In this document: one piece after another, positions 9,500 through 18,160 of the stretch
Layout of the letters: each line of letters starts with the position of its first letter
How positions within the stretch are numbered: position 1 is the stretch's first letter
From: Haemophilus_A paraphrohaemolyticus_A
Lineage (GTDB): Bacteria > Pseudomonadota > Gammaproteobacteria > Enterobacterales > Pasteurellaceae
Direction: 5' to 3'
Assembly: GCF_003253115.1 (NCBI RefSeq)
Contig: NZ_QEQF01000008.1
Location: 1-64,000, forward strand
Length of the DNA stretch: 64,000 bases
Translations under genes and position numbers: made by a program
The notes under the pieces: generated by a model
Databases searched by the model: none
The model's input: only the letters and a program-made list of their open reading frames with translations
What the model was told of the DNA's origin: nothing

Positions 9500-10132
9500 A
9501 TGAAAAATAGATGGAAAACACTGATGCTTGCAATACTGCTTATAGGATGTGCAACAAAAGAAATCATCAATCCTCAAGAATATGACGCAACAAAACATGC
9601 CCGTATCCGAATCTTTAATATAGGAAAAGATGGCGAAATCAATATAAAAATCATGGATTGTGAAAAAGATAAGAGAGGAATACATCTTCGCCCTACTGGA
9701 TGGTTTGGCGGTGGGCAACATCGAATAGGTATGACTCAAACCGAGGACTCAGATATCGCCCAGAAGGAAAATTATACGTTTAGAGAATACGTCATTCCTA
9801 CGGATAAAATAATCAATCTCACCCCATCGCATCAAATCAGTAAAACTGTTTGCCGCGTTGCGGGAAAACCTTGCCAGACCGAAACAACACAATTATGTCA
9901 GTACGGTCCAATTGCGGGCTATGATACTATTCGAAAATTTCTGATAAAAACCATTACTTTGGGTACCACCGATGGAGGAGAACACCGAGATAATCGTGCA
10001 TCATTTATCCCTAAAGCCGGGCATCAATATGAAATTAAGCCAATGGGGTGCTCAGTTGTTTTGAAAGATATTACTGAGGAAAACATCACAAACGTTTCAC
10101 TTTCCCCATACTATAAATGTCCCACAAAATAA
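9500..10132 (+). CDS. Predicted lipoprotein of unknown function (first of pair)
   Basis: I do not recognise the family. The 210-residue protein begins with a lipoprotein signal peptide: KNRWK, then a hydrophobic stretch ending in LIGC, with the lipidated cysteine at residue 19. The mature part is polar, predicted to be periplasmic or membrane-anchored, and contains six further cysteines (MDC, TVC, KPC, LC, GC and KC contexts) that could form disulphides. A good ribosome site, AAGGGAG, precedes the ATG. The stop is two bases before the ATG of the next gene, so the two are surely co-transcribed. The pair lies between two copies of the proS 3' end. Confidence 0.75.
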   Translation: MKNRWKTLMLAILLIGCATKEIINPQEYDATKHARIRIFNIGKDGEINIKIMDCEKDKRGIHLRPTGWFGGGQHRIGMTQTEDSDIAQKENYTFREYVIPTDKIINLTPSHQISKTVCRVAGKPCQTETTQLCQYGPIAGYDTIRKFLIKTITLGTTDGGEHRDNRASFIPKAGHQYEIKPMGCSVVLKDITEENITNVSLSPYYKCPTK

Positions 10133-10134
10133 CA

Positions 10135-10827
10135 ATGAAAAAACTTTATCTTATTTTAATTTGCTTGCTCACGAGTTGCGTTACCCATATTAACAAGCCC
10201 ATAAAAACCACAGAAAAAATTTATGCCTTTATGATTGAAAAAAATAAAATTTATCTGATAGGTGAGCAGTCGGACTATCTTTTACAAAATCAAGATGTTG
10301 AAGCAATGCAACATTTCTTGACTAGCCCTTATGCAAAACAAACACTCTTTTTTACAATGAAATTAGATAGCCTTGATAATGAGGTCACTGGCGAATACAC
10401 CGTTTATTTAGACGAAAGCAAATATAGTAAAGAAGAAAAAGAGCAGTTGCAAAAGCAATATTGGTTTAATCCTATTAGCCATATTCATTCTGATTTCTTA
10501 TCAGCAGTAAAACTTAGAAATCCGAACTGGAAAGCTAATCAGCCAGCACTAAAACGGCAATACCGAGCATTTGGAAAGCGAATTCGCTTTAATAATAGAG
10601 ATGAAATTATCAGTAAATTTTCAATGCCTGAACCAATCGAAATTTCTTTAGTGCGAAGAACATCACATAAAGAAGTTATAGCCGATGATATCGCCTTAGA
10701 ACTGACAACTATAACGTTATTTACGCCTGTTTATGTAGCTTATACAACATTAACTACTGCATTTGTTGTACCCATTGCAGTAACACAAGGTATTATTTAT
10801 ATTTTAAATAAACAATCTAAGAAGTAA
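10135..10827 (+). CDS. Predicted lipoprotein of unknown function (second of pair)
   Basis: I do not recognise the family. I place the start at the ATG at 10135 (MKKLYLILICLLTSC), because this gives a textbook lipoprotein signal with lipobox LTSC; the ATG at 10117 would add a polar leader before it. The mature chain of about 215 residues is polar with many Lys, Tyr and Phe. It ends with a hydrophobic segment of about 35 residues (TTITLFTPVYVAYTTLTTAF and onward) that could be a membrane hairpin. It follows the first lipoprotein gene by two bases and is closed by its own terminator. Confidence 0.72.
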   Translation: MKKLYLILICLLTSCVTHINKPIKTTEKIYAFMIEKNKIYLIGEQSDYLLQNQDVEAMQHFLTSPYAKQTLFFTMKLDSLDNEVTGEYTVYLDESKYSKEEKEQLQKQYWFNPISHIHSDFLSAVKLRNPNWKANQPALKRQYRAFGKRIRFNNRDEIISKFSMPEPIEISLVRRTSHKEVIADDIALELTTITLFTPVYVAYTTLTTAFVVPIAVTQGIIYILNKQSKK

Positions 10828-10834
10828 CCTACAA

Positions 10835-10862
10835 AAAACCGACCAATCGACCGGTTTTCTTT
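10835..10862 (+). terminator. Terminator of the lipoprotein pair
   Basis: AAAACCG (10835-10841) pairs with CGGTTTT (10852-10858), followed by CTTTTTAATTTT. It lies directly after the second lipoprotein stop codon. Confidence 0.75.
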
Positions 10863-10957
10863 TTAATTTTGCAATTATGCAAACACTACTTCAACGTCAA
10901 TTAGGAAGGTAATGCGGCAATGTCAGCAATGTTCGACTTACTCAATATAGTGGAGCG

Positions 10958-10986
10958 TTTTTGAAAAAGAGTGTGAAGGCGTAATA
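10958..10986 (+). repeat. Partial duplicate of the proS 3' end
   Basis: TTTTTGAAA, six differing bases, then GTGAAGGCGTAATAT repeats positions 9417-9445. In frame it reads FLKKSVKA-stop against FLKENVKA-stop of ProS. The sequence upstream of it has no ProS similarity. A GGCTAGG hairpin follows, as it does after proS. Confidence 0.7.
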
Positions 10987-11004
10987 TTCTTTGAATGTAA
11001 AAAC

Positions 11005-11033
11005 AATGGCTAGGTAACCCCCTAGCCATTTTT
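11005..11033 (+). terminator. Orphan terminator resembling that of proS
   Basis: AATGGCTAGG (11005-11014) and CCTAGCCATT (11021-11030) form a perfect 10-bp stem followed by TTTATG. No intact gene ends just before it, only the duplicated proS tail. It probably was the original proS terminator or a copy of it. Confidence 0.8.
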
Positions 11034-11037
11034 ATGC

Positions 11038-11065
11038 TTGCAAGCGGTCAAAATTTCATTATAAT
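11038..11065 (+). promoter_or_regulatory. Promoter of the DeoR-type gene
   Basis: TTGCAA (11038-11043) and TATAAT (11060-11065) are 16 bp apart, with an uptake-signal core CAAGCGGTC inside the spacer. A tandem GAAACGAAAC lies downstream near 11080 and may be an operator, but that is inference only. Confidence 0.6.
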
Positions 11066-11104
11066 TCGACAAGTTTTGAAACGAAACTTTATGGTTTAAA
11101 AACT

Positions 11105-11869
11105 ATGTCAAAACGAAACACCCAACAACGCCGTCAGCTGATCGTTTCGATGCTGATAGAACAAAATGAATTAAGCGTGGATTATCTCGCTCAATTTTTT
11201 GAAACCTCAGAAGTGACTATCCGTAAAGATTTACGCGTATTAGAAGAAGGCGGTTTCTTGCTTCGCCGTTATGGTGGGGCGATAAAAATACCATCGGAGA
11301 TGATAGAAGAAGAGAACAACGATGAGCAACTTTCGAAACAAAAGTTAGCCATTGCCAAAGCCGCACGCGATATAATTGCTGATCATAACCGCATTATTAT
11401 CGACAGCGGCAGCACGACAGGCGCGCTCGTCAAAGCCTTGAACCAGAAAGGGTTGGTCATTATGACAAACTCCCTTTCGCTTGCCAATGAGCTAACCACC
11501 TTAGAATGTGAGCCTACAGTGCTCATGACTGGTGGTACTTGGGATGCTCGCTCGGAATCCTTTCAAGGTAAAATAGCAGAGAACTCCTTGCGTTCTTACG
11601 ATTTCGACCAGCTTTTTATCGGTGCTGATGGCTTAGATTTAGAGCGTGGCACAACGACTTTCAACGAATTAGTTGGCTTAAGCCAAGTCATGGCGGAAGT
11701 GAGCCGTGAAGTGATTGTATTGATTGAATCACAAAAGATCGGAAGAAAAATGCCCAATGTGGAACTTAATTGGGCGAAGATTGACAAAATCATCACTGAT
11801 AGCCAATTAAGTTACGAAACGAAAGTTTTGATTGAACAAAACGGCGTAGAAGTGATTGTGGCGAAGTAG
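11105..11869 (+). CDS. DeoR/GlpR-family transcriptional regulator
   Basis: Sugar-phosphate-responsive repressor type. The 254-residue protein has the DeoR helix-turn-helix in the first 60 residues (QRRQLIVSMLIEQNELSV, then SEVTIRKDLRVLEEGG), followed by a DeoRC sensor domain with DSGSTTGALVKAL and the IGADGLDLERGTTTF loop. It is transcribed toward glmS, 259 bp upstream of it, so control of amino-sugar synthesis is plausible. The effector and exact family member cannot be read from sequence. A 194-bp inverted-repeat element separates it from glmS. Confidence 0.9.
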   Translation: MSKRNTQQRRQLIVSMLIEQNELSVDYLAQFFETSEVTIRKDLRVLEEGGFLLRRYGGAIKIPSEMIEEENNDEQLSKQKLAIAKAARDIIADHNRIIIDSGSTTGALVKALNQKGLVIMTNSLSLANELTTLECEPTVLMTGGTWDARSESFQGKIAENSLRSYDFDQLFIGADGLDLERGTTTFNELVGLSQVMAEVSREVIVLIESQKIGRKMPNVELNWAKIDKIITDSQLSYETKVLIEQNGVEVIVAK

Positions 11870-11888
11870 TACTTATTTTATCTTGTAT

Positions 11889-12082
11889 TTTCTCCGTTAA
11901 TTACTACTGCCAAATCTCCCCTACTCCTCTTTGCTAAAGAGGGGAGCCTATTCAAACGTAAAACTAATATCGAAACACTTTTAGATAAGTGAATATCTCA
12001 AGTGATATTAAAATATCTTCGATATCCCCCCTCTTTAGCAAAGAGGAGTAGGGGAGATTTGGCAGAAGAAAAAACGGAGAAA
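11889..12082. repeat. 194-bp inverted-repeat element (two REP-like units, arms inward-facing hairpins)
   Basis: The left arm 11889-11945 and right arm 12026-12082 are reverse complements with few differences. Both start TTTCTCCGTT, continue through CTGCCAAATCTCCCC and end in the CTCTTTGCTAAAGAGG hairpin. About 80 bp of unrelated AT-rich sequence lies between them. The arms are copies of the dispersed REP-like unit seen elsewhere in the window. It occupies nearly the whole gap before glmS. Confidence 0.85.
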
Positions 12083-12128
12083 TCTATAAATTTAAACTCA
12101 AATTAAACAAACATTAGGAAACAAATTT

Positions 12129-13949
12129 ATGTGTGGAATTGTCGGTGCGGTAGCACAACGTGATATAGCAGCAATTTTAGTCGATGGATTACACCGCTTA
12201 GAATATCGTGGTTACGATTCAGCGGGCGTTGCCGTATTAGGTACAGACAAACAAATGAACATTTTGCGCCGTGTGGGTAAAGTAAAAGCCTTAGACGATG
12301 CGTTAGAAGCTAAACCATTATTAGGCGGCACAGGGATCGCACACACCCGCTGGGCAACCCACGGTGAACCAAGTGAAACTAATGCACACCCGCACCGTTC
12401 AGGCAAAATTGCGGTAGTCCATAACGGCATTATCGAAAACTACGAGGAATTACGCGCAGAATTACAAGCGCGCGGTTATGTGTTCCAATCGCAAACCGAC
12501 ACTGAAGTTATCGCTCACTTGGTTGAATGGGAATTCCGCACGTCAAATTCTTTATTAGACGCAGTGCAAAAAACCGTGAAACAACTTCGAGGTGCATACG
12601 GTACCGTAGTATTAAATGAAGAAGAACCAGAGCATTTAATCGTGGCACGTTCAGGTTCTCCGTTAGTTATCGGTTACGGCATTGGTGAAAACTTCCTAGC
12701 TTCTGATCCGCTTGCGTTATTAAGCGTAACCCGCCGTTTCGCTTACTTAGAAGAAGGCGACGTGGCGGAAATTACCCGCACTTCAGTTGATATTTACGAC
12801 CGTGAAGGCAATAAAGTTGAACGTGAAATTTACGAAGGCAACTTCGAACAAGATGCAGCAGACAAAGGCCCATACCGTCACTATATGCAGAAAGAAATCT
12901 TCGAGCAACCTGTAGCAATTATGAACACATTAGACGGTCGCATCAAAGAGGGCAAAGTGAATTTAGAAGCCATTGCACCAAATGCGGCAGAGATTTTATC
13001 AAAAGTAGAACACATTCAAATCGTCGCTTGCGGTACGTCTTACAACGCTGGTATGGTAGCACGTTACTGGTTAGAATCGATCGCAGGCGTGGCGTGTGAT
13101 GTGGAAATTGCCTCTGAATTCCGCTACCGCAAATTTGTAACGCGTGCAAATAGCTTGCTGGTAACCATCTCACAATCAGGTGAAACTGCAGATACTTTAG
13201 CAGCATTACGCTTGGCGAAAGAGTCGGGCTTTATGGCGGCAATGACCATCTGTAACGTGGCAACCTCTTCATTAGTTCGCGAATCAGATTTCGCCTTTAT
13301 GACTCGTGCGGGCGTGGAAGTGGGCGTAGCTTCAACCAAAGCTTTCACAACCCAATTAACCTGTTTATTACTTTTAACGGCGGCATTAGGTCGCTTAAAA
13401 GGCAATGTTTCAGCGGAGCAAGAAGCGGATATCGTTCACGCATTACAACGTTTGCCAGCGTTAATTGAGGCAGCATTAACGCACGAAAAAGAGATCGAAA
13501 AACTTTCTGAAGACTTTGCAGATAAACAACACAGCTTATTCTTAGGTCGTGGCGAATTCTACCCAATCGCAATGGAATCTGCGTTGAAATTAAAAGAGAT
13601 TTCATACATTCACGCCGAAGCCTATGCCGCGGGCGAATTAAAACACGGACCGCTAGCATTAATCGACAGCGAAATGCCAGTGATTGTAGTTGCCCCTGAA
13701 AATGATTTGCTCGAAAAAGTGAAATCAAACATTGAAGAAGTGAAAGCACGTGGCGGTCAATTATTCATCTTCGCCGACCACGATACAGGTTTGGGCTACA
13801 AAACGTTAGTGTTCCCGAAAGTGGACGAAGTCACTGCACCAATTTTCTACACCGTACCACTGCAACTACTTTCTTACCATGTTGCACTGATTAAAGGTAC
13901 TGATGTGGATCAGCCGCGTAATTTAGCGAAGTCTGTGACAGTTGAGTAA
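12129..13949 (+). CDS. glmS: Glutamine--fructose-6-phosphate aminotransferase
   Basis: First step of UDP-GlcNAc synthesis: fructose-6-P plus glutamine gives glucosamine-6-P. It has an N-terminal class II glutaminase domain with the nucleophile Cys2 (MCGIVGAVAQ), then two SIS sugar-isomerase domains (about residues 285-425 and 455-600) with the SQSGETADT phosphate-binding loop and the family ending AKSVTVE. The 606 residues compare with 609 in E. coli. It is preceded by a DeoR-type gene and a repeat element, and no ribozyme-like leader was recognised. A strong terminator built from inverted uptake-signal sequences follows. Confidence 0.97.
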   Translation: MCGIVGAVAQRDIAAILVDGLHRLEYRGYDSAGVAVLGTDKQMNILRRVGKVKALDDALEAKPLLGGTGIAHTRWATHGEPSETNAHPHRSGKIAVVHNGIIENYEELRAELQARGYVFQSQTDTEVIAHLVEWEFRTSNSLLDAVQKTVKQLRGAYGTVVLNEEEPEHLIVARSGSPLVIGYGIGENFLASDPLALLSVTRRFAYLEEGDVAEITRTSVDIYDREGNKVEREIYEGNFEQDAADKGPYRHYMQKEIFEQPVAIMNTLDGRIKEGKVNLEAIAPNAAEILSKVEHIQIVACGTSYNAGMVARYWLESIAGVACDVEIASEFRYRKFVTRANSLLVTISQSGETADTLAALRLAKESGFMAAMTICNVATSSLVRESDFAFMTRAGVEVGVASTKAFTTQLTCLLLLTAALGRLKGNVSAEQEADIVHALQRLPALIEAALTHEKEIEKLSEDFADKQHSLFLGRGEFYPIAMESALKLKEISYIHAEAYAAGELKHGPLALIDSEMPVIVVAPENDLLEKVKSNIEEVKARGGQLFIFADHDTGLGYKTLVFPKVDEVTAPIFYTVPLQLLSYHVALIKGTDVDQPRNLAKSVTVE

Positions 13950-13963
13950 TCTGGAAGAATAAA

Positions 13964-14019
13964 AAAGCGGTCATTTTCCTTATGCAATTTGCAAAATACG
14001 TGGCGAAAATGACCGCTTT
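13964..14019. terminator. Bidirectional terminator from two inverted uptake signals
   Basis: AAAGCGGTCATTTTC (13964-13978) and GAAAATGACCGCTTT (14005-14019) are perfect 15-bp complementary arms. It lies between convergent glmS and the small lipoprotein gene. Confidence 0.75.
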
Positions 14020-14022
14020 ACA

Positions 14023-14220
14023 TTACTTAATTTGGCTCCCAATCACACCACCTAAGGCGGCTCCACCTAAGGTTGCACCTGTTGATTCGCCAATGACGTG
14101 TCCTGCGACACCACCAATTGCCGCACCAATCGCCGTATTGCGTTGTTGTTTATTTAGATTACCACAAGCAGCAATGCCCATCACTAAACTTAACACAAAC
14201 ATTTTAGAGATTAATTTCAT
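14023..14220 (-). CDS. Small glycine-zipper lipoprotein
   Basis: A 65-residue protein when started at the ATG at 14220, which has AAGGA upstream and begins MKLISKMFVLSLVMGIAAC. This is a lipoprotein signal with lipidated cysteine at residue 19. The mature part is a glycine-zipper membrane segment (AIGAAIGGVAGHVIGES, then GATLGGAALGGVIGS) like the OsmB/SlyB-type 2TM glycine-zipper lipoproteins. An outer-membrane location is likely; a specific role cannot be given. It is convergent with glmS and shares its terminator. Confidence 0.8.
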   Translation of the reverse strand: MKLISKMFVLSLVMGIAACGNLNKQQRNTAIGAAIGGVAGHVIGESTGATLGGAALGGVIGSQIK

Positions 14221-14383
14221 TTTGTATTCCTTATCAATCTGCGTGAAATTACGCATTTATTAAGATGAACAACCGAGAAATAAGTTCTTAAAAAGTACAA
14301 ATTTCTGAGAAAGTTTGTATAAATTTCCAGTCTTATTTATAATTCCACTCTATCAAGCGGTTATTTTTAACAACATTTTTGCA

Positions 14384-16465
14384 ATGAATACTCAACTTTT
14401 AGACGGTGTGCCACTCACGAGCCTTTCGGGCGTGGGGGCTGCTATCGCGGAAAAACTTAGTCGAATTGGTATCAACAATGTGCAAGATCTGCTCTTCCAT
14501 CTACCGATGCGGTATGAGGATCGTACGCGGATTACACCGATTGCCGATATTCGCCCCGAGAGTTTTGCCACTATTGAAGGCTATGTGCAGCATACAGAAG
14601 TGCAGTTTGGTCGTCGTCCAATTTTATCGGTTACTCTTTCGGATGGTACGAGCAAGGTTATGCTCAAGTTCTTCAATTTTAATGCAGGAATGAAAAATAG
14701 CCTTGCCGTGGGAGTGCGGGTGAAAGCCTTTGGCGAAATCAAACGTGGGCGTTATATGGCAGAGATTCATCACCCCGAATATCAAATTATTCGCAATAAT
14801 CAACCGCTTGCATTGGCGGAAACACTCACGCCAATTTACTCCACCACCGAAGGTTTAAAGCAAGCCTCGCTACGCAAAATGACCGAGCAAGCCTTGGCGG
14901 TATTGCAGAATGTGCAAGTTGCTGAACTCTTGCCTGAGCAATACAACCCGCATCAATATAGCTTGAAAGAAGCGTTGGCGTTATTGCATCGTCCACCGTC
15001 AAGTGTATCAGCAGAGGTATTGGAAAAAGGCGAACATCCTGCTCAGAAGAGGTTGATTTTTGAGGAACTTTTGGCACACAACCTTGCGATGCAACAGCTT
15101 CGCTTGGGCATAAAACAGCAATATGCAGAACCATTAAGTTATAAAACCGATTTGAAACAACGCTTTTTAGCTAGCCTGCCATTCCAACCAACCAACGCTC
15201 AAAAACGCGTTACCGAAGATATTGAGCACGATTTGGCTCAACCATCGCCGATGATGCGTTTGGTGCAAGGTGATGTAGGCTCGGGTAAAACGTTAGTGGC
15301 TGCCCTTGCTGCTTTGGCTGCGATTGATAACGGCAAACAGGTTGCCTTGATGGCACCGACGGAAATTCTGGCTGAACAGCACGCCAATAATTTCGCCAAT
15401 TGGTTTCGTCCGTTTGGGATTGAGGTCGGCTGGCTGGCGGGAAAAGTGAAAGGTAAAGCGAGGAATACCCAGCTGGAAGTGATCAAAAATGGTGATGTGC
15501 AGATGATTATTGGCACGCACGCCCTGTTCCAAGAAAGCGTAGAATTTAATGACTTGGCGTTGATTATTATCGATGAGCAACACCGTTTTGGTGTGCATCA
15601 ACGTTTGACGTTACGCGAAAAAGGTGCAAAAGCCGATCACTATCCACATCAACTGATTATGACAGCAACGCCAATTCCAAGAACACTGGCGATGACGGTC
15701 TATGCGGATTTGGATACCTCAATCATTGACGAACTCCCACCAGGGCGAACACCGATTACCACGGTGGTAGTATCGGAAGATCGTCGTCCTGAAATTGTAC
15801 AGCGGGTTTATCAAGCCTGCAAAAATGAGAAACGCCAAGCCTATTGGGTTTGCACGCTTATTGATGAGTCGGAAGTGTTAGAAGCTCAAGCTGCGGCAGC
15901 CATTGCTGAAGATTTGCAACGTGCCTTGCCTGATTTGCGGATTGGTTTGGTGCATGGGCGAATGAAACCACAAGAAAAACAAGAAATAATGGCGGAATTT
16001 AAAGCGGCAAATATTGATTTACTAGTTGCCACCACCGTGATTGAAGTGGGCGTGGACGTGCCAAATGCAAGCCTAATGATTATCGAAAACTCGGAGCGTT
16101 TAGGCTTAGCACAGCTGCACCAACTACGTGGACGCGTTGGTCGTGGGGCTACCGCTTCGCACTGTGTGCTGATGTATAAACCACCGCTAGGCAAAATTTC
16201 CAGCAAACGCCTGCAAGTGATGAGAGATAGTCAAGACGGCTTTTACATTGCAGAGAAAGATTTGGAAATTCGTGGAACAGGCGAAATTCTCGGTACAAAA
16301 CAAACTGGTTCGGCGGAATTTAAAGTGGCAAATTTAATGCGTGATCGCAAAATGATTCCGCTCGTCCAACGCTACGCCAAGCAAATTATTGTGGAAAATC
16401 CACCGCTTGCAGAGGCGTTGATTAAACGCTGGTTGAATGAAAAGGCGGAATATACGAATGCGTAA
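14384..16465 (+). CDS. recG: ATP-dependent DNA helicase RecG
   Basis: Remodels stalled replication forks and branch-migrates Holliday junctions. With the ATG at 14384 (MNTQLLDGVPL) the protein has 693 residues, the same as E. coli RecG; the 23 upstream in-frame codons are hydrophobic and unlike the family. The wedge (OB) domain occupies about residues 50-150. Walker A GDVGSGKT is near 300, the DEQHRFG box near 400, and helicase motifs IIEVGVDVPNA and QLRGRVGRG follow in the C-terminal half. It stands alone between the small lipoprotein and the convergent holB operon. Confidence 0.97.
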   Translation: MNTQLLDGVPLTSLSGVGAAIAEKLSRIGINNVQDLLFHLPMRYEDRTRITPIADIRPESFATIEGYVQHTEVQFGRRPILSVTLSDGTSKVMLKFFNFNAGMKNSLAVGVRVKAFGEIKRGRYMAEIHHPEYQIIRNNQPLALAETLTPIYSTTEGLKQASLRKMTEQALAVLQNVQVAELLPEQYNPHQYSLKEALALLHRPPSSVSAEVLEKGEHPAQKRLIFEELLAHNLAMQQLRLGIKQQYAEPLSYKTDLKQRFLASLPFQPTNAQKRVTEDIEHDLAQPSPMMRLVQGDVGSGKTLVAALAALAAIDNGKQVALMAPTEILAEQHANNFANWFRPFGIEVGWLAGKVKGKARNTQLEVIKNGDVQMIIGTHALFQESVEFNDLALIIIDEQHRFGVHQRLTLREKGAKADHYPHQLIMTATPIPRTLAMTVYADLDTSIIDELPPGRTPITTVVVSEDRRPEIVQRVYQACKNEKRQAYWVCTLIDESEVLEAQAAAAIAEDLQRALPDLRIGLVHGRMKPQEKQEIMAEFKAANIDLLVATTVIEVGVDVPNASLMIIENSERLGLAQLHQLRGRVGRGATASHCVLMYKPPLGKISSKRLQVMRDSQDGFYIAEKDLEIRGTGEILGTKQTGSAEFKVANLMRDRKMIPLVQRYAKQIIVENPPLAEALIKRWLNEKAEYTNA

Positions 16466-16535
16466 TTAAATTTCGCATTACTATAGCCCTTACTATACCT
16501 TTCAAGGCTATCTTCCACGAAATTGGTGTTGAATG

Positions 16536-17531
16536 TTAAAACACCTCCAACACCAATCTCGTTAAACCATTCGCCAACATCAATTCAACATTTACTGCAT
16601 TGATTTCATTAATGTTTTTTTCAGTCTCAAACAAGATATCGTAACCTTTGAGAAGTTGTTGAGCGGAAAGAGCATCACTAAATAGCCAGATGCCTTTATC
16701 TAAATCGTGATTTACCCAGCCTGTAGTCATACCCATTTTGGCTTTGAGTGCATCGCTGAAAAAGCTTTGCAACCATTCCAGTGGCATCTGTACTTGCTCT
16801 TTTTCAAACTGGCTGAGTAGCAAAAACGGATCGCGGTTTTTGTAGAAACGCCAGAAGGTTTGCAAAAAGGTTTTGCGGGCAGACAAGCGGTCGTTTTCTA
16901 GAAATGTTTTGCAAATTAACGGGCGACCGTGACATAAACGCAAGGCGGTTTCGATGTCGGCTTCGCTAAATTGCGGGCAGTGTATTTGTAGCCATTGCAA
17001 GGCGATGGGCGCTTCGGGAGCATGCAGCACCCAGGTTTGGCAACGGCTTTGGATAGTTGCCATCATTGGGGCTTGCAAATCAGTTTCCAGCAAGAAATAA
17101 ACGCCGTCGTGCGGTTCTTCCAAGGTTTTTAGCAAAGCATTGCAACTCGCTTCAGTCAATCGTTCCGCTTGGCGAATATACACCACCACGTTGCCTTCTT
17201 GTTGGGAGAAACGTTGCAAAGTCGCTAGCACTTCACGCACCTGATCGACACCAATATCTCTGTTTTCAATCGGTTCAAGCAGATGAAAATCGGGATGGTT
17301 ACCGCTTTGTACCAATAAACAACTTTTACATTGATGGCAAGGCTCATTGCCATTTTTATTCTGGCAAAGCAACCAATGGGCAAAATGGCGAATCAATACC
17401 TCACAGCCCAGCCCCGCTTCGGTTTTGAACAATAAGGCGTGATGCCCTCGCCCTTGGCTGAAAGGCTGGGTGATGTACGAATAAATCGCTTGCTGCCACG
17501 GGTAGAGTGACTGAAGAGAAATCACGGTCAT
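16536..17531 (-). CDS. holB: DNA polymerase III subunit delta'
   Basis: Clamp-loader subunit. The 331-residue protein has the AAA+ fold with the four zinc-binding cysteines at residues 56, 65, 68 and 71 (LLCQNKNGNEPCHQCKSC). The Walker A loop is degenerate, as is normal for delta'. It overlaps tmk by four bases (ATGA) in the mltG-tmk-holB operon. An imperfect inverted repeat (16523-16531 with 16548-16556) spans its stop codon where it converges with recG, but no strong T-run is seen. Confidence 0.94.
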   Translation of the reverse strand: MTVISLQSLYPWQQAIYSYITQPFSQGRGHHALLFKTEAGLGCEVLIRHFAHWLLCQNKNGNEPCHQCKSCLLVQSGNHPDFHLLEPIENRDIGVDQVREVLATLQRFSQQEGNVVVYIRQAERLTEASCNALLKTLEEPHDGVYFLLETDLQAPMMATIQSRCQTWVLHAPEAPIALQWLQIHCPQFSEADIETALRLCHGRPLICKTFLENDRLSARKTFLQTFWRFYKNRDPFLLLSQFEKEQVQMPLEWLQSFFSDALKAKMGMTTGWVNHDLDKGIWLFSDALSAQQLLKGYDILFETEKNINEINAVNVELMLANGLTRLVLEVF

Positions 17532-18160
17532 TTTGCTTTTTTCACGAAATTTTCGACCGCTTGTTTGATGTCGGCAGTCACATTCTCTAATGGTTGCTCG
17601 GCATCAATAATTACCGCTTTGTCGTTGTTTTGGGTGAGTTCCAAATAGCGTTGATGCGTGCGATAGAAGAAATCTAAACTCTGTTGTTCAATACGATCCA
17701 ACTCACCACGACCACGCACGCGTTCAAGCCCTACAGCAGGATCAATGTCCAAATAGATCGTTAAATCTGGCTCAAAATCGCCCAACACGGTACGTTTTAG
17801 ATTATCTAAAATTTTGCGATCAATCTGGCGACCTCCACCCTGATACGCTTGCGATGACATATCGTGGCGATCACCCAGCACCCATTTTCCTTCTGCAAGG
17901 GCAGGTTTGATCACATTTTCTACCAACTGAACACGTGCCGCATAAAGCATCAATAATTCTGCTTTGTCGCAAATCGGCTCTTCTAAGTCGTACTTAATCA
18001 AATGGCGTAATTTTTCCGCTAATGGCGTGCCGCCTGGCTCGCGGGTTAATACCACATCTTTAATACCTAATTCTTCCAATTTTGCTAATACAGCTTGATG
18101 AGCAGTGGATTTTCCCGCTCCTTCTAAGCCTTCTAGCACGATAAATTTACCCCGTATCAT
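17528..18160 (-). CDS. tmk: Thymidylate kinase
   Basis: Phosphorylates dTMP to dTDP. The 210-residue protein carries the P-loop GLEGAGKST at residues 10-18, the DR motif in GDRHDMSSQAYQGGGR near 95, and the LID-region RGRGELDRIE near 150. Overlaps of four bases with mltG upstream and holB downstream show translational coupling. The gene order is the same as in E. coli. Confidence 0.96.
   Translation of the reverse strand: MIRGKFIVLEGLEGAGKSTAHQAVLAKLEELGIKDVVLTREPGGTPLAEKLRHLIKYDLEEPICDKAELLMLYAARVQLVENVIKPALAEGKWVLGDRHDMSSQAYQGGGRQIDRKILDNLKRTVLGDFEPDLTIYLDIDPAVGLERVRGRGELDRIEQQSLDFFYRTHQRYLELTQNNDKAVIIDAEQPLENVTADIKQAVENFVKKAK

Noticed and set aside
12085..12128. glmS ribozyme in the leader of glmS
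   Set aside because: The region before the start is short, AT-rich and occupied by the repeat element. No ribozyme core was seen, and the class belongs to Gram-positive bacteria.
13982..14263. Plus-strand open frame over the small lipoprotein
   Set aside because: Proline-rich antisense of the glycine-zipper gene; starts inside a terminator.
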